From the NCBI GenBank assembly GCA_018223385.1, contig JAGTTR010000004.1, positions 96,611 to 160,610 of the forward strand: a stretch of 64,000 bases of DNA, read 5' to 3'. How positions within the stretch are numbered: position 1 is the stretch's first letter; each line of letters starts with the position of its first letter. The DNA is from Oscillospiraceae bacterium Marseille-Q3528 (GTDB lineage Bacteria; Bacillota; Clostridia; Lachnospirales; Lachnospiraceae). Both the position numbers and the translations under genes were made by a program. Under the pieces are notes generated by a model. The model had not been told where the DNA came from. It searched no databases and worked only from the letters and a program-made list of their open reading frames with translations. Below are positions 1-9,327 of the stretch, in pieces.

Positions 1-645
1 GGCCTGGGAATTACGGCACTGCTCGTGGTGTTCCAGCCGGAGCTGCGCAAAGGCCTGGAAGAGCTGGGCAAGAAAAAGTTTCTGCAGGGCATTCCTTTGC
101 TGGATCCCGTGCGGGAGGAGGCTGGTCTGTTCAGCGACCGGACACTCAATGAGATCGTCAAGGCTTCCTTTGAGATGGGGAAGGTGCGGACCGGCGCCCT
201 CATTGTTCTGCAGCAGAACTATCCGCTGACAGAGTATGAGAGAACCGGCATTGCACTGGATTCCATCGTCTCCAGCCAGCTGCTGATCAATATTTTTGAA
301 CACAATACACCGCTTCATGACGGGGCCGTGATCATCCGGGGAGACAGGGTGACTTCCGCTACCTGCTATCTGCCGCTGTCAGATAACATGGAGCTGAGCA
401 AGGAACTGGGAACGAGACACCGGGCCGGTGTAGGCATCAGTGAGGTGACGGATTCTCTGACGATCATTGTATCCGAGGAGACCGGCAAGGTATCCGTGGC
501 TTACGGCGGTGAGCTGGAGCGCGGTATGGATGCGGCACGGCTGAAGGAGCGCTTAAAGCTGTTCCAGAATAAGACGATGGAACCCAAACCGCGGTTCCGT
601 TTCTGGAAGGGGAAGGTGAAAGATGAGAAAGAGGATCATGCATAA
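1..645 (+). CDS. cdaA: Diadenylate cyclase CdaA (5' end cut by window edge)
   Basis: The reading frame is open from base 1, so the gene begins upstream; 214 C-terminal residues are visible. CdaA makes cyclic di-AMP from two ATP at the membrane. The visible part is the DisA_N catalytic domain with its two signature motifs: LHDGA (around nt 312-326) and GTRHR (around nt 409-423). The FQPELRKGLEELG stretch that follows the last membrane helix in CdaA proteins lies at the start. The three N-terminal helices of the family would be outside the window. The 3' end overlaps cdaR by 23 bases, which is the usual cdaA-cdaR coupling; the glmM gene that often follows is absent here. Confidence 0.95.
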   Translation, partial: GLGITALLVVFQPELRKGLEELGKKKFLQGIPLLDPVREEAGLFSDRTLNEIVKASFEMGKVRTGALIVLQQNYPLTEYERTGIALDSIVSSQLLINIFEHNTPLHDGAVIIRGDRVTSATCYLPLSDNMELSKELGTRHRAGVGISEVTDSLTIIVSEETGKVSVAYGGELERGMDAARLKERLKLFQNKTMEPKPRFRFWKGKVKDEKEDHA

Positions 646-1873
646 CTGGAAGTTAAAGCTGCTTTCTCTCGTCAGCGCCATTCTTTTGTGGCTGGTGGTT
701 GTGGGCATCAATGACCCGGTCCGGACGTTTACCTTTTCGGGCATCCATGTAGATGTGGTAAACAGCTCCGCCATCACCAGTGAGGGAAAGGTTTATGAAG
801 TGCTGGATGACAGCGATGTGATCACGATCCAAGTAAAAGCACGCCGGTCGGCTGCGCTTTCGGATACGGATTTCAAAGCGGTTGCCAACATGCAGGATAT
901 CCAGCTGATGAAGTATGTACCTATCAATATCAGCTGCACAAAGAATGTAAACATCCAGAGCATTACGACAAAGACGCCGAACCTGAAGATCAGCATCGAG
1001 GATTCGGATACGAAGACGCTGCCCATTGTGGTGCGGACCAACGGAACACCGGGGGCAGGCTATATCATTGACAAAAACAATACCATTGCGTCGCCGGAGA
1101 GCGTGCGCATCACCGGCGCAGCCAGCGCGATCCGCAAGATCAGCAGGGTATATGCAGAGGTGGATGTGTCCGGCATCACCAAGGACACCGAGAGGATTAC
1201 TTCCCTGTCACTGTACAACGGTGACGGCGATTCCATCAAGAACAGCTCTCTGACCTACAACATCGACACGAACAGCATTGATATTTCCATCAAGCTGCTG
1301 AAAACAAAGGAAGTGCCGGTGAAGGCTTCGGTATCCGGCCGGGCGGCGGACGGATATGCCTACACGAAGGTCAGCTGTGAGCCGTCCACGATCACGCTGG
1401 CGGGCAAGGAGGATGTGCTGAAAAATGTGACAGCCATCGAGATCCCGGCTTCTGATGTGGACATCAGTCAGGCCACCGCCGATGTGGAAAAAGTGGTGGA
1501 CATCAGCGCTTACCTGCCGGCCAATACCCAGCTGGAGGAAGAGGAATCGGCAACCGTGGCTGTGACGGCGACGGTGGAGAAGCTGGAGGAGCGGACAGTG
1601 ACGCTGGAGAAGAGCCGGATCTCCCTGGTGAATGTACCGGAAGGCTACACGGCTTCTTTCCTGACGACCACCGATCTGTCCTTTACCGTGCGGGGCCGCC
1701 GGGCCAGCATGGAAACGCTGGATACGTCCCAGTGGACGGCCCAGATCGATCTGTCCGAGTATAAGAAGGCGGACACCTATGAGGTGCCGGTGACCATTAA
1801 CCTGCCGGATGGCTATGAGGTGCCGGATATGCCCATTGCGGTTGTAAAAATTGAGAAAGATACGGCGAACTAA
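623..1873 (+). CDS. cdaR: YbbR-domain protein CdaR, CdaA partner
   Basis: 416 residues. One N-terminal membrane anchor (about residues 8-28) is followed by a long beta-rich extracytoplasmic part with several YbbR-type repeats, each with short hydrophobic strands and a TVTLEKS/PVKASVSG-like pattern. CdaR binds and modulates CdaA in Firmicutes. The ATG at 623 lies inside the end of cdaA and has a GGGAAGGTG-like ribosome site just before it, so translation is probably coupled. Function is inferred from the family and the cdaA neighbour. No glmM follows; a new promoter starts after this gene. Confidence 0.9.
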   Translation: MRKRIMHNWKLKLLSLVSAILLWLVVVGINDPVRTFTFSGIHVDVVNSSAITSEGKVYEVLDDSDVITIQVKARRSAALSDTDFKAVANMQDIQLMKYVPINISCTKNVNIQSITTKTPNLKISIEDSDTKTLPIVVRTNGTPGAGYIIDKNNTIASPESVRITGAASAIRKISRVYAEVDVSGITKDTERITSLSLYNGDGDSIKNSSLTYNIDTNSIDISIKLLKTKEVPVKASVSGRAADGYAYTKVSCEPSTITLAGKEDVLKNVTAIEIPASDVDISQATADVEKVVDISAYLPANTQLEEEESATVAVTATVEKLEERTVTLEKSRISLVNVPEGYTASFLTTTDLSFTVRGRRASMETLDTSQWTAQIDLSEYKKADTYEVPVTINLPDGYEVPDMPIAVVKIEKDTAN

Positions 1874-1903
1874 CCAAAAGAATAATTAATTTCCGGGAAT
1901 CTC

Positions 1904-1932
1904 TTGTGCAGTTTATAATAATCTGGTATAAT
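1904..1932 (+). promoter_or_regulatory. Sigma-A promoter for the HPr gene
   Basis: TTGTGC (1904-1909), a 17-base spacer and TATAAT (1927-1932). It lies 41 bases before the HPr start codon, in the gap after cdaR, so HPr probably has its own transcript. Confidence 0.75.
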
Positions 1933-1972
1933 CTGACATAGAAGACTGAAGAAATTAATGGGAGGGATCAGC

Positions 1973-2236
1973 ATGGTAAGTCAGAAAGTGGTAATTAAGA
2001 ACCCTACCGGGCTGCATCTGCGTCCGGCTGGAAATCTGTGCAGGGAAGCAATGCAGTTTAAGTCCTTGATTACATTTTCATTCCGCGAGACGACTGCCAA
2101 TGCGAAGAGTGTTTTAAGTGTCCTGGGTGCCTGCGTGAAGTGTGGGGATGAGATTGAACTCCACTGCGACGGCGCAGACGAAGAAGAAGCACTGCATTCG
2201 CTGGTGGCTGCGATCGAGAATGGATTAGGCGAATAA
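1973..2236 (+). CDS. ptsH: HPr family phosphocarrier protein
   Basis: 87 residues from the ATG at 1973. An in-frame ATG at 1958 is less likely because the GGGAGGG ribosome site sits inside its first codons. With the 1973 start, the active histidine falls exactly at residue 15 (TGLHLRPAG) and the regulatory serine exactly at 46 (ANAKSVLSVLG), the classical HPr numbering. HPr passes phosphate from enzyme I to sugar-specific EIIA proteins, and Ser46 is the target of HPr kinase in Firmicutes. His15 argues against a Crh protein. The gene is monocistronic, with a promoter upstream and a terminator downstream. It could be a second HPr paralogue, since no ptsI is next to it. Confidence 0.88.
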   Translation: MVSQKVVIKNPTGLHLRPAGNLCREAMQFKSLITFSFRETTANAKSVLSVLGACVKCGDEIELHCDGADEEEALHSLVAAIENGLGE

Positions 2237-2247
2237 GATACCTTAAC

Positions 2248-2275
2248 AGGCTGGTGCGGATGCATCAGCCTTTTT
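2248..2275 (+). terminator. Intrinsic terminator after the HPr gene
   Basis: AGGCTGGTGC (2248-2257) pairs with GCATCAGCCT (2262-2271) over 10 bp including one G-T pair, with a 4-base loop, and runs into TTTTT. Confidence 0.88.
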
Positions 2276-2320
2276 GTATAATTAGGAAGTTTCACAGGAA
2301 ATTTACATGGAGGAAATCAT

Positions 2321-5269
2321 TTGAAAGAGAAGATCACACGCTGGCTGCAGGCATACGGCAGGCTTCTGACCGGTCTTGCCATCCTTTTGTGCGTTGCGGG
2401 GCTGGCAGTCAGTTATATGAAACCGAAACAGAAGCTGGAGACGGTGGCCATCAATATGGGAACCGAGGGCGAAAGCACCGTACCGTTGAAAAACGACGAG
2501 AGCATCCGTTATGTCTGCGACACGAAAGGATATCCCATGGCGGGCATCCAGGTGGGTGTGACGAAGAACGGGTATACTTTTACGGATATGCAGCTGATCT
2601 GCAGCGTCTATGACGAGGCGGGTACTACACTACTGTCCCGGAGCGGGGTGACGCTGGCGGAACTGGATGAAGGGCAGTACGTCTACATTCCCTTTGACAA
2701 TTATAAGCAGTGTATCGGGACATTAACCATCGAGTTCACGGTGGCAGGCGGGCAGGGCGAGTATCCGGGGTTGTTCATCAACAGTCAGACCATGGACGAT
2801 GCTGCCACCTATGTCAACGGGGAGCTTCTTTCCGGCAATCTGAAATCCTACTATATTTATAAGCTGGACTATTATCCGCTGCTGTTCGATCTGTGCACGG
2901 CGCTGCTGCTCTTTGTGGGCGTGTTTTTCCTGACCGGACGGAAAAAAGACAATGTGGTGGGAACCTTCCTGCTGTGGGTGCCGAAAAGCAAGAAAGAGGC
3001 GGCATCCCCTGTGCAGGCCAGCAGAGTGATGTGCACACGGACAGATTCTGAAGTTGTGAGCGGGAATTTAGCCGAGAATGAGAAAACAGAGACAGAATCA
3101 GACCGCGAAATGGATGGTAGTATCGAAAGAGCAGGGACAGCGCTGCTTTCGGATGAAATCGAGAAAACAGATGTGACGACTGGAACTGCGGTATCGAACC
3201 GGCATCGACGCGATATGCTATGCAGACGCTGGCCCTTCCTTGCAGGCCTGGCGGCGGCAGTCGTGGTGGTGCTTCTGGAGATCTTTTATTTCAACCAGAA
3301 CGGTCTGAAATATGGCACTTACCAGGAGACATACCGGCTGGACGGCACGGACGACCGGGTGGACATGCAGATGGAAGAGTTTACCTCTGAGCTGGACGAG
3401 CAGACGGCGGAAGATCTGCGCTATCAGGACGAGATGAACCGGCTGTATTATGAGCTGCTGGGGGCGGAATACGAGAGCACCCTGGATGAGACGCTGACGG
3501 TCATCGATGGCAAGACATACAAGACGGTGAGCCAGGCGGTGGTGCACATTGATCTGGGGGAGGCAAAGTTTGTCCGCCAGATGCAGTTTTCCTATCCGGT
3601 GGACGAGAGCAAATATGCCAGCTATGGCGTGGAAGCCCGGTTCTATAAAGACGGCAAGTTGCTCAATGATTATCTGTTGTACGATACGGTAAATTCCCGG
3701 ATCGATACGGGCTACATGAACGTATCCCTGCTGGCGGACTCCGTGGAGCTGATCACCTACGGCGATTTTGCTTTTGAGGGTACGGGGGTGACCGCGTCCT
3801 TCCGCAATGATTTCCAGTTCAACTGGTATCGGGTGATCTTCCTCATCGGCACTGCATGGATGCTGCTGTTCCTGCTCTGCCAGAAGAAATTGTTTATCAA
3901 ACGGCTGGAGGTGGCCTTTGCCATTGTCTGCCTCTGGTTTGGCGGCTGCATGGTGATCCTGGTGGGCAGCAACCAGTCCGGCTGGGACGAGCATATCCAT
4001 TTTCTGAAAGCTTACGAGGCATCCTTTGGCTCCACCATCGAGACGCCGGAGGCGGCCATGGGCATGCGCGGAAAATACAATCCGGAGTTTGCCAGCCTGA
4101 CAGAGCGCCGGGCCGTGACCAAATATCTGCGGGACAACGACGATCTGGACAAGGCGGACATTTCCTATCAGTCCAAGTTTATCGGGTACAGCACCCGGGC
4201 CTACCTGCCCCAGGCCATCGGCCTGAAAGTGGCCAGGGCTCTTCATCTGCCCTTTGACTGGCAGTATATGGCGGGCAAATTCGGCAATCTGGTATTTTAT
4301 ATTCTGGTGCTCATGCTGGCCATCCGTATCAGCCGGTCGGGAAAGAAGTTTATCGCTTTGCTTGGTATGATGCCCACGCCGCTGTTTCTGGCATCGGAAT
4401 ACACCTACGACGCCTTTATCACAGCCTTCTTATTTCTGGGCTTTGTGCTGTGGGTGAACGAGATCCAGAGTGAGGAAAAGCTGACCTGGTACCGGGCACT
4501 GGTGATGATGGGCTGTTTCGTGGCCGGCAGCTGGTCCAAGCAGATTTATATTTTCATGATGCTTCTGCTGGTATTTCTGCCCAGGCGGAAATTCAACAGC
4601 CGGGTGAGCGAATGGGTGTTCAAGGGCATGACGGTGGCCTGCGTGCTGCTCATCCTGACTTCCATTTTCAGTGCACCGGGGGCTGCCAAGACGCTGGCCA
4701 TCGGCACCGGCATTGATTATGATTTCTCCACGGCGGGCGACCGGCGGGTGCAGGGCGTGTCCATGATGGGACAGATCCAGTACATTTTGGCCAATCCGTT
4801 GACTTATACGGTACTGCTGCTGAAAAGCATTGCCCGGACGGCGGTTGCCTACACCCTTTGCCGGTTCCCCTGGCTGGATCTGGCTTACTGCGGCATTTTC
4901 CCGGCAGCGGCGTCCTTTGTGACGGCAGCTCTGCTTCTTCTGGCGGGTTTTGTCCGGGAAAAAGGTGAGGACTGCCCGGTGGTGGGCAAGTGGTACAAGC
5001 TGTTGCTGGCCGTGATGATCTTCGGCGTGGTGTGCGTCATCTGGACGTCCCTGTACGGTACTTTCAGCGTGGTGGGCGCTGCCGCCATCGACGGTGTGCA
5101 GGCCCGGTATTACATCCCGCTCATGCTGCCGTTCCTGTATCTGTTTGGCAACCGGAAGCTGGTGTGGAAGAGCAGCCGGGTGTGGTATTACCGGGTGCTG
5201 TTCCTGGGGGCCGCGCTGCTCAACGGATATGGCATCTACCAGTATATTTTGAAAGCTACGCTGTTCTAA
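2321..5269 (+). CDS. DUF2142 family polytopic membrane protein
   Basis: 982 residues with a TTG start; GGAGG ends seven bases upstream. There is an N-terminal helix, a beta-rich extracytoplasmic part, a helix near 190, a hydrophilic linker at about 225-290, a helix near 305-325, a second extracytoplasmic part and then about ten helices. The motif SGWDEHIHF near residue 555 starts the DUF2142 core, a family found in surface-glycan clusters and resembling GT-C enzymes, which use lipid-linked sugars outside the membrane. The Asp-Glu after the first core helix would be the catalytic-type acid. The linker is Glu/Thr/Ser-rich and looks unlike the rest. Substrate is unknown. A flippase gene follows 22 bases later. 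Confidence 0.8.
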   Translation: MKEKITRWLQAYGRLLTGLAILLCVAGLAVSYMKPKQKLETVAINMGTEGESTVPLKNDESIRYVCDTKGYPMAGIQVGVTKNGYTFTDMQLICSVYDEAGTTLLSRSGVTLAELDEGQYVYIPFDNYKQCIGTLTIEFTVAGGQGEYPGLFINSQTMDDAATYVNGELLSGNLKSYYIYKLDYYPLLFDLCTALLLFVGVFFLTGRKKDNVVGTFLLWVPKSKKEAASPVQASRVMCTRTDSEVVSGNLAENEKTETESDREMDGSIERAGTALLSDEIEKTDVTTGTAVSNRHRRDMLCRRWPFLAGLAAAVVVVLLEIFYFNQNGLKYGTYQETYRLDGTDDRVDMQMEEFTSELDEQTAEDLRYQDEMNRLYYELLGAEYESTLDETLTVIDGKTYKTVSQAVVHIDLGEAKFVRQMQFSYPVDESKYASYGVEARFYKDGKLLNDYLLYDTVNSRIDTGYMNVSLLADSVELITYGDFAFEGTGVTASFRNDFQFNWYRVIFLIGTAWMLLFLLCQKKLFIKRLEVAFAIVCLWFGGCMVILVGSNQSGWDEHIHFLKAYEASFGSTIETPEAAMGMRGKYNPEFASLTERRAVTKYLRDNDDLDKADISYQSKFIGYSTRAYLPQAIGLKVARALHLPFDWQYMAGKFGNLVFYILVLMLAIRISRSGKKFIALLGMMPTPLFLASEYTYDAFITAFLFLGFVLWVNEIQSEEKLTWYRALVMMGCFVAGSWSKQIYIFMMLLLVFLPRRKFNSRVSEWVFKGMTVACVLLILTSIFSAPGAAKTLAIGTGIDYDFSTAGDRRVQGVSMMGQIQYILANPLTYTVLLLKSIARTAVAYTLCRFPWLDLAYCGIFPAAASFVTAALLLLAGFVREKGEDCPVVGKWYKLLLAVMIFGVVCVIWTSLYGTFSVVGAAAIDGVQARYYIPLMLPFLYLFGNRKLVWKSSRVWYYRVLFLGAALLNGYGIYQYILKATLF

Positions 5270-5291
5270 TAAATAAAGGAATGAAAGATTC

Positions 5292-6824
5292 ATGAATAAA
5301 AAACAGTTATTTATCAGTATGACCGCCCAGATCGTGTCTTTTGCGGTGAGCATGGGCGTCAGCTTCATCTTAAGCCCTTACCTGGCAAAGGCGATTGACA
5401 TCAGTGCCTCGGGTTTTGTGACCCAGGGCAACCAGTTTGTGTCCTACGCCCAGATCCTCGTCTCGGCGCTGAATACCATGGCCAGCCGGTTCATCACCGT
5501 GAGCATCCATCAGGGCAAGGAAGAGGAAGCCAACCGGTATTTCTCCTCGGTGTTCTTCGGCAACGTGTTCATGGCGGCGGTGTTTGCGGTTCCGGCCACG
5601 TTTCTCATCCTGTTTGTGGATCAGATCATGAACGTGCCCGCGGCCATGGTGACAGATCTGCAGATCATGCTGTTTTTCGTCATGCTGAATTTTGTCCTGA
5701 ATATTATCCTGTCTGTGTTCAGCGTGTCGGTCTATGCCAAGGACCGGCTGGATCTGCTGGCCATCAAAACCATTGAGTCCGAGATCGTGCGCATGGTGCT
5801 GCTGGTGGGCTGCTACACCTTTTTCCGGCCTTACATGTGGTACGTGGGCATCGGCTCCGTGGTGTACACGCTGGTGCTGGGACTGGGCAACTATCGCTAC
5901 ACAAAACGGCTCATGCCCGAGGTGCACATCAGCCGGAAATACTTTGACATGGGAAAAATCAAAGAGCTGGTGTCTTTGGGTGCCTGGAACTCCGTCACCC
6001 GGCTGGGGCAGACGCTGCTGGAGGGGCTGGATCTGCTTATCGCCAACATTCTCATCGATCCCGGCGCCATGGGCATTCTGGATTTTGCCAAAAAAGTACC
6101 CCTGTGCATCGTGAACCTGATGTCCAGTGTGGTGGGCATTTTCAATCCGCAGATCACGATTTTGTATGCGGAGGAAAAATATGATGAGATGGTGCAGATG
6201 ATTAAGAGCGCCAACCGGATCATGATTTTCATGCTCAGCATTCCCATTGCCTTTGTGACGGCCTTCGGCGATATTTTCTTCTCCCTGTGGCTGCCGGCCT
6301 ACGACGCGCACCAGCTGCATCTGCTCTGCGTGCTGTCCATGGGCACGCTGTATGTCAGCATGAGTATCCAGGTGCTTTACCACATTTTCATCATCACGAA
6401 AAAGGTAAAGGTGAACTCCCTGGTGGTGCTGCTGTCGGGATTTCTGTCCACGGGCACGGTGTTTTTGCTGCTGAAAACGACGAACCTGGGGCTGTACGCC
6501 ATCGTGCTGTCCAGTGCCTTTTACGGATGGCTGCGAAACCTCTTGTTCACGCCGCTGTACGCCAGCAAATGTCTGCAGGTAAAGTGGACGACCTTCTACG
6601 GGGACATCCTCACCGGCGTGAAATCTCTGGTGTGCGTGGGGCTGGTGGGCCTTTTGTTCCGCACCGTGTTCCCCATCCATTCCTGGATCACGCTGATCGG
6701 CTTTGGCTGCGTGGCCGGGGTGGTGGCGCTGATCGTCAACTATCTCATTGTGTTAAAGAAAGAAGAGCGTGCCATGGTGGCAGGCTTTGTGAAAAAGAAG
6801 CTGCACCGGCAGCAGGAGGGATAA
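5292..6824 (+). CDS. Wzx/MATE-type polysaccharide flippase
   Basis: 510 residues, almost all hydrophobic, with roughly 12-14 membrane segments arranged as in the polysaccharide-transport (MVF/MATE) superfamily. The N-terminus resembles that of Wzx proteins, with a helix ending in SPYLAKAIDISASGF. Such proteins move lipid-linked oligosaccharides to the outer face of the membrane. It lies between the DUF2142 gene and a hexapeptide acetyltransferase that starts four bases after its stop, then three GT2 genes, so it probably exports the product of this block. The specific substrate cannot be read from sequence. Confidence 0.85.
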   Translation: MNKKQLFISMTAQIVSFAVSMGVSFILSPYLAKAIDISASGFVTQGNQFVSYAQILVSALNTMASRFITVSIHQGKEEEANRYFSSVFFGNVFMAAVFAVPATFLILFVDQIMNVPAAMVTDLQIMLFFVMLNFVLNIILSVFSVSVYAKDRLDLLAIKTIESEIVRMVLLVGCYTFFRPYMWYVGIGSVVYTLVLGLGNYRYTKRLMPEVHISRKYFDMGKIKELVSLGAWNSVTRLGQTLLEGLDLLIANILIDPGAMGILDFAKKVPLCIVNLMSSVVGIFNPQITILYAEEKYDEMVQMIKSANRIMIFMLSIPIAFVTAFGDIFFSLWLPAYDAHQLHLLCVLSMGTLYVSMSIQVLYHIFIITKKVKVNSLVVLLSGFLSTGTVFLLLKTTNLGLYAIVLSSAFYGWLRNLLFTPLYASKCLQVKWTTFYGDILTGVKSLVCVGLVGLLFRTVFPIHSWITLIGFGCVAGVVALIVNYLIVLKKEERAMVAGFVKKKLHRQQEG

Positions 6825-6827
6825 GCC

Positions 6828-7352
6828 ATGGATATGGAGCTTGCGGCGAGAGCGGCATTCACGCTGCCAAAAGAATTGTTCTGGAAAATCAAATATGGCG
6901 GACGGCTTTCTCTGGCGCTGGTGCAGTCCTTTGGCCGGGGCTGTGTGTTGCGGCTGGGAAAAGAGGCCCGCGTGTCCCTGGGCCGGGAGACGGTGTCCCG
7001 GGGTGGGCTGACCATCCGGGCGGAGCAGGGGAAAATTGTCATCGGAGACAAGTGTTTTTTCAATACGAACTGCAGTCTGACGGCCATGGAAGACATCACC
7101 ATCGGGGATCGCTGCCAGTTCGCCAACAACCTGGTCATTGTGGATCATGACCACGATTACCGGGCGGGCTGGGGCCATTACCGGACAGCGCCGGTGCATA
7201 TCGGCAATGACGTGTGGGTGGGGGCCAACTGCGTGATCCTCAAAGGGACCACCATCGGCGACCACTGCGTCATCGCGGCGGGCAGTGTGGTGTCCGGGGA
7301 GGTGCCGCCGGGCACGGTATTTTATCAGAAACGGGAAAGGGTAGTGAAATGA
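6828..7352 (+). CDS. Left-handed beta-helix (hexapeptide) acyltransferase
   Basis: 174 residues. After a helical N-terminal 55 residues the protein consists of imperfect hexapeptide turns (IVIGDKCFFNTNCSL, ITIGDRCQFANNLVI, VHIGNDVWVGANCVI) of the LbetaH fold. The HDHDY segment near residue 105 corresponds to the histidine-bearing loop of the maa/WcaF/WbbJ-type acetyltransferases, which move acetyl from acetyl-CoA to a sugar hydroxyl in the cytoplasm. It overlaps the next glycosyltransferase gene by four bases, so the two are translationally coupled. It probably decorates a sugar of the 2.3-10.3 kb block. Confidence 0.85.
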   Translation: MDMELAARAAFTLPKELFWKIKYGGRLSLALVQSFGRGCVLRLGKEARVSLGRETVSRGGLTIRAEQGKIVIGDKCFFNTNCSLTAMEDITIGDRCQFANNLVIVDHDHDYRAGWGHYRTAPVHIGNDVWVGANCVILKGTTIGDHCVIAAGSVVSGEVPPGTVFYQKRERVVK

Positions 7353-8359
7353 TCAGTATTGTCGTACCGGTTTACAAAAGTGAGCGCACCCTCCATCGGT
7401 GCGTGGACAGTCTGCTGCGCCAGACGTACAGCGATATCGAGGTGCTGTTGGTGGTGGACGGCTCGCCCGACCATTCTGCGGAGATCTGTGAGGAATATGC
7501 GGCCAAGGATGCCCGGGTGCGGGTGCTCTACCGCCACAACGAGGGCGTGTCCCAGGCCCGGAACCGGGGCGTGCAGGCGGCCGGCGGGGAGTACATCTGC
7601 TTCGTGGACAGCGATGATTTCATCGAGGCCAACACCTGCGGCCGGATGCTGGAGATCATGGACGCGGAATGTTCCGATCTGGTCATCGCCGGTTTTCATC
7701 ATATTTATCTGGGCAGAGATGTGAAAAAATGCCCCCGGGAGGAAAAAACATACACGCGCCAGACGTTTCCGGCAGCATTTCTCGATCTGTACGAGGACGG
7801 TTTTTTAAATATGCCCTGGAATAAGCTGTTCAAAAAATCGCTGATCCGGGAGGGCTTTCCCCATGACCTGAATCTGGGGGAGGATCTGCTGTTCAATCTG
7901 GCTTATCTGCAGCAGGCGCCCCGCATCACGGTCACCCAGGAAATGTTCTGCCACTACATCCAGGAGGACAAGAAAAATACCCTGTCCACCAGACGGCGGG
8001 CGGACAAGCTGGAGATCGCCTCCCGGATCTGTGACCGGACGAAGGCATTTTACCGGGAGCTGGCGGGGCCGGAGGCGGACTGCGCCCGGATTGATGGAAA
8101 ATTTGTGAAGGAATTTCTGGACGAGGTGGAGGGGCTGGCCTTTGACGAAACGCTGACAAAGAAAGAAAAAAAGCAGCTCATCACCTCCTACAGCCGGAAC
8201 GCTTACATGCAGGCGGCCAATGGGCCTGATCTGTGGCTTCCGGCGCTGGATTACCGCATCATCAACCATTTCTTCCGACAGGGAAAAACGGAAGGAGTGT
8301 ACGTGCTCATCTATCTGCGCAAAATAGTCGTGCAGCTGGTGCGGAAAATAAGGGGATAA
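7349..8359 (+). CDS. GT2 family glycosyltransferase
   Basis: 336 residues. The start is the ATG in the ATGA overlap with the acyltransferase gene. It opens with ISIVVPVYKSERTL, the GT-A nucleotide-sugar fold. VVDGSPD (about residue 35) and the metal-binding DSDD (about 86) follow, then NKLFKKSLI and GEDLLFNL, where the Glu-Asp pair is the usual GT2 catalytic-base region. No membrane helix, so cytoplasmic or peripheral. It is the first of three consecutive GT2 genes that touch or overlap (7349-10352), suggesting sequential sugar additions to one repeat unit. Donor and linkage are unknown. Confidence 0.9.
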   Translation: MISIVVPVYKSERTLHRCVDSLLRQTYSDIEVLLVVDGSPDHSAEICEEYAAKDARVRVLYRHNEGVSQARNRGVQAAGGEYICFVDSDDFIEANTCGRMLEIMDAECSDLVIAGFHHIYLGRDVKKCPREEKTYTRQTFPAAFLDLYEDGFLNMPWNKLFKKSLIREGFPHDLNLGEDLLFNLAYLQQAPRITVTQEMFCHYIQEDKKNTLSTRRRADKLEIASRICDRTKAFYRELAGPEADCARIDGKFVKEFLDEVEGLAFDETLTKKEKKQLITSYSRNAYMQAANGPDLWLPALDYRIINHFFRQGKTEGVYVLIYLRKIVVQLVRKIRG

Positions 8360-8361
8360 GT

Positions 8362-9327
8362 ATGATAAATGTGTTGATAAGTGTGATCATTCCGATCTAC
8401 AATGTGGAAAAGTATCTGCGGCGGTGTGTAGACGGCATCCTGTCCCAGACGTACCGGAACCTGGAGGTCATTCTGGTGGACGACGAGTCGCCGGACGGCT
8501 GCGGCGCTATCTGTGACGAATATGCGGCGAAGGATGACCGGGTGGTGGTGATCCATCAGAAAAATAAGGGGCTGTCCGGCGCCAGAAATGCGGGCATTGA
8601 TATGGCAAAGGGCGAGTATCTGGCCTTTGTGGATTCCGACGACTATGTGACGGAGGACTTTATCCTGCGGCTTTACGAGGCGGTGGCCACCACCGGCAGC
8701 GATATGGCCCAGTGCAAGTGGAAGTACGTCACCGGGGAGGCCGTGCCCGATCCGCTAAACGACACCGGCCGGATCGACGTGTTTACCGGTGCCCAGATGA
8801 TGAGCAATCTGTACATTCACGATGGTGCCTATTTTGTGGTGGCCTGGAACAAGCTGTATCACCGGTCGCTGTTTGACGGCATCCGCTATCCGGAGGGGCG
8901 CATCCATGAGGACGAGGCCACCACTTACCGGATTTTTGACCGGGTGAAAAGGGCGGCGGTCATTGATGCGTGCATGTACGGCTATTTTACCGGCAACGAC
9001 AGCATCACCCGGGGCAATTTTTCCAAAAAACGGCTGGACTGGGCCTGGGCGGTGCATGAGCGGATCCTGTTCTTGGAATCCCATTCTCAGTATGAGCAGA
9101 TGTTGCCTGCGGCGCTGAAAGCCTTTGCGGACGGCTGCATTGATCTGTATTTTAAATGTGTCCGTTTTCTGCCAGATTCGAAAAAAGAGCAGCAGGAAAT
9201 GAGAGATTATGTGAGAGAAAGCCTGAAACGCTGTGCCCGGTTTGGCGGGTTTCCGTCCCGGACGGCATATGGCTACCGGCTGTTTTTGCTGGCGCCGGGC
9301 ATTTATCGGAGGTTGCTGAACTATTGA
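8362..9327 (+). CDS. GT2 family glycosyltransferase
   Basis: 321 residues from an ATG two bases after the previous stop, behind AGGGGATAAGT. GT2 features are VIIPIYNVEKYL, VDDESPDG (about residue 38), the DSDD metal motif (about 91) and WNKLYHRSL with HEDEATTY, the acceptor/base region. It is close in design to the genes on either side, so the three probably arose by duplication and now differ in specificity. Cytoplasmic; donor unknown. Confidence 0.9.
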   Translation: MINVLISVIIPIYNVEKYLRRCVDGILSQTYRNLEVILVDDESPDGCGAICDEYAAKDDRVVVIHQKNKGLSGARNAGIDMAKGEYLAFVDSDDYVTEDFILRLYEAVATTGSDMAQCKWKYVTGEAVPDPLNDTGRIDVFTGAQMMSNLYIHDGAYFVVAWNKLYHRSLFDGIRYPEGRIHEDEATTYRIFDRVKRAAVIDACMYGYFTGNDSITRGNFSKKRLDWAWAVHERILFLESHSQYEQMLPAALKAFADGCIDLYFKCVRFLPDSKKEQQEMRDYVRESLKRCARFGGFPSRTAYGYRLFLLAPGIYRRLLNY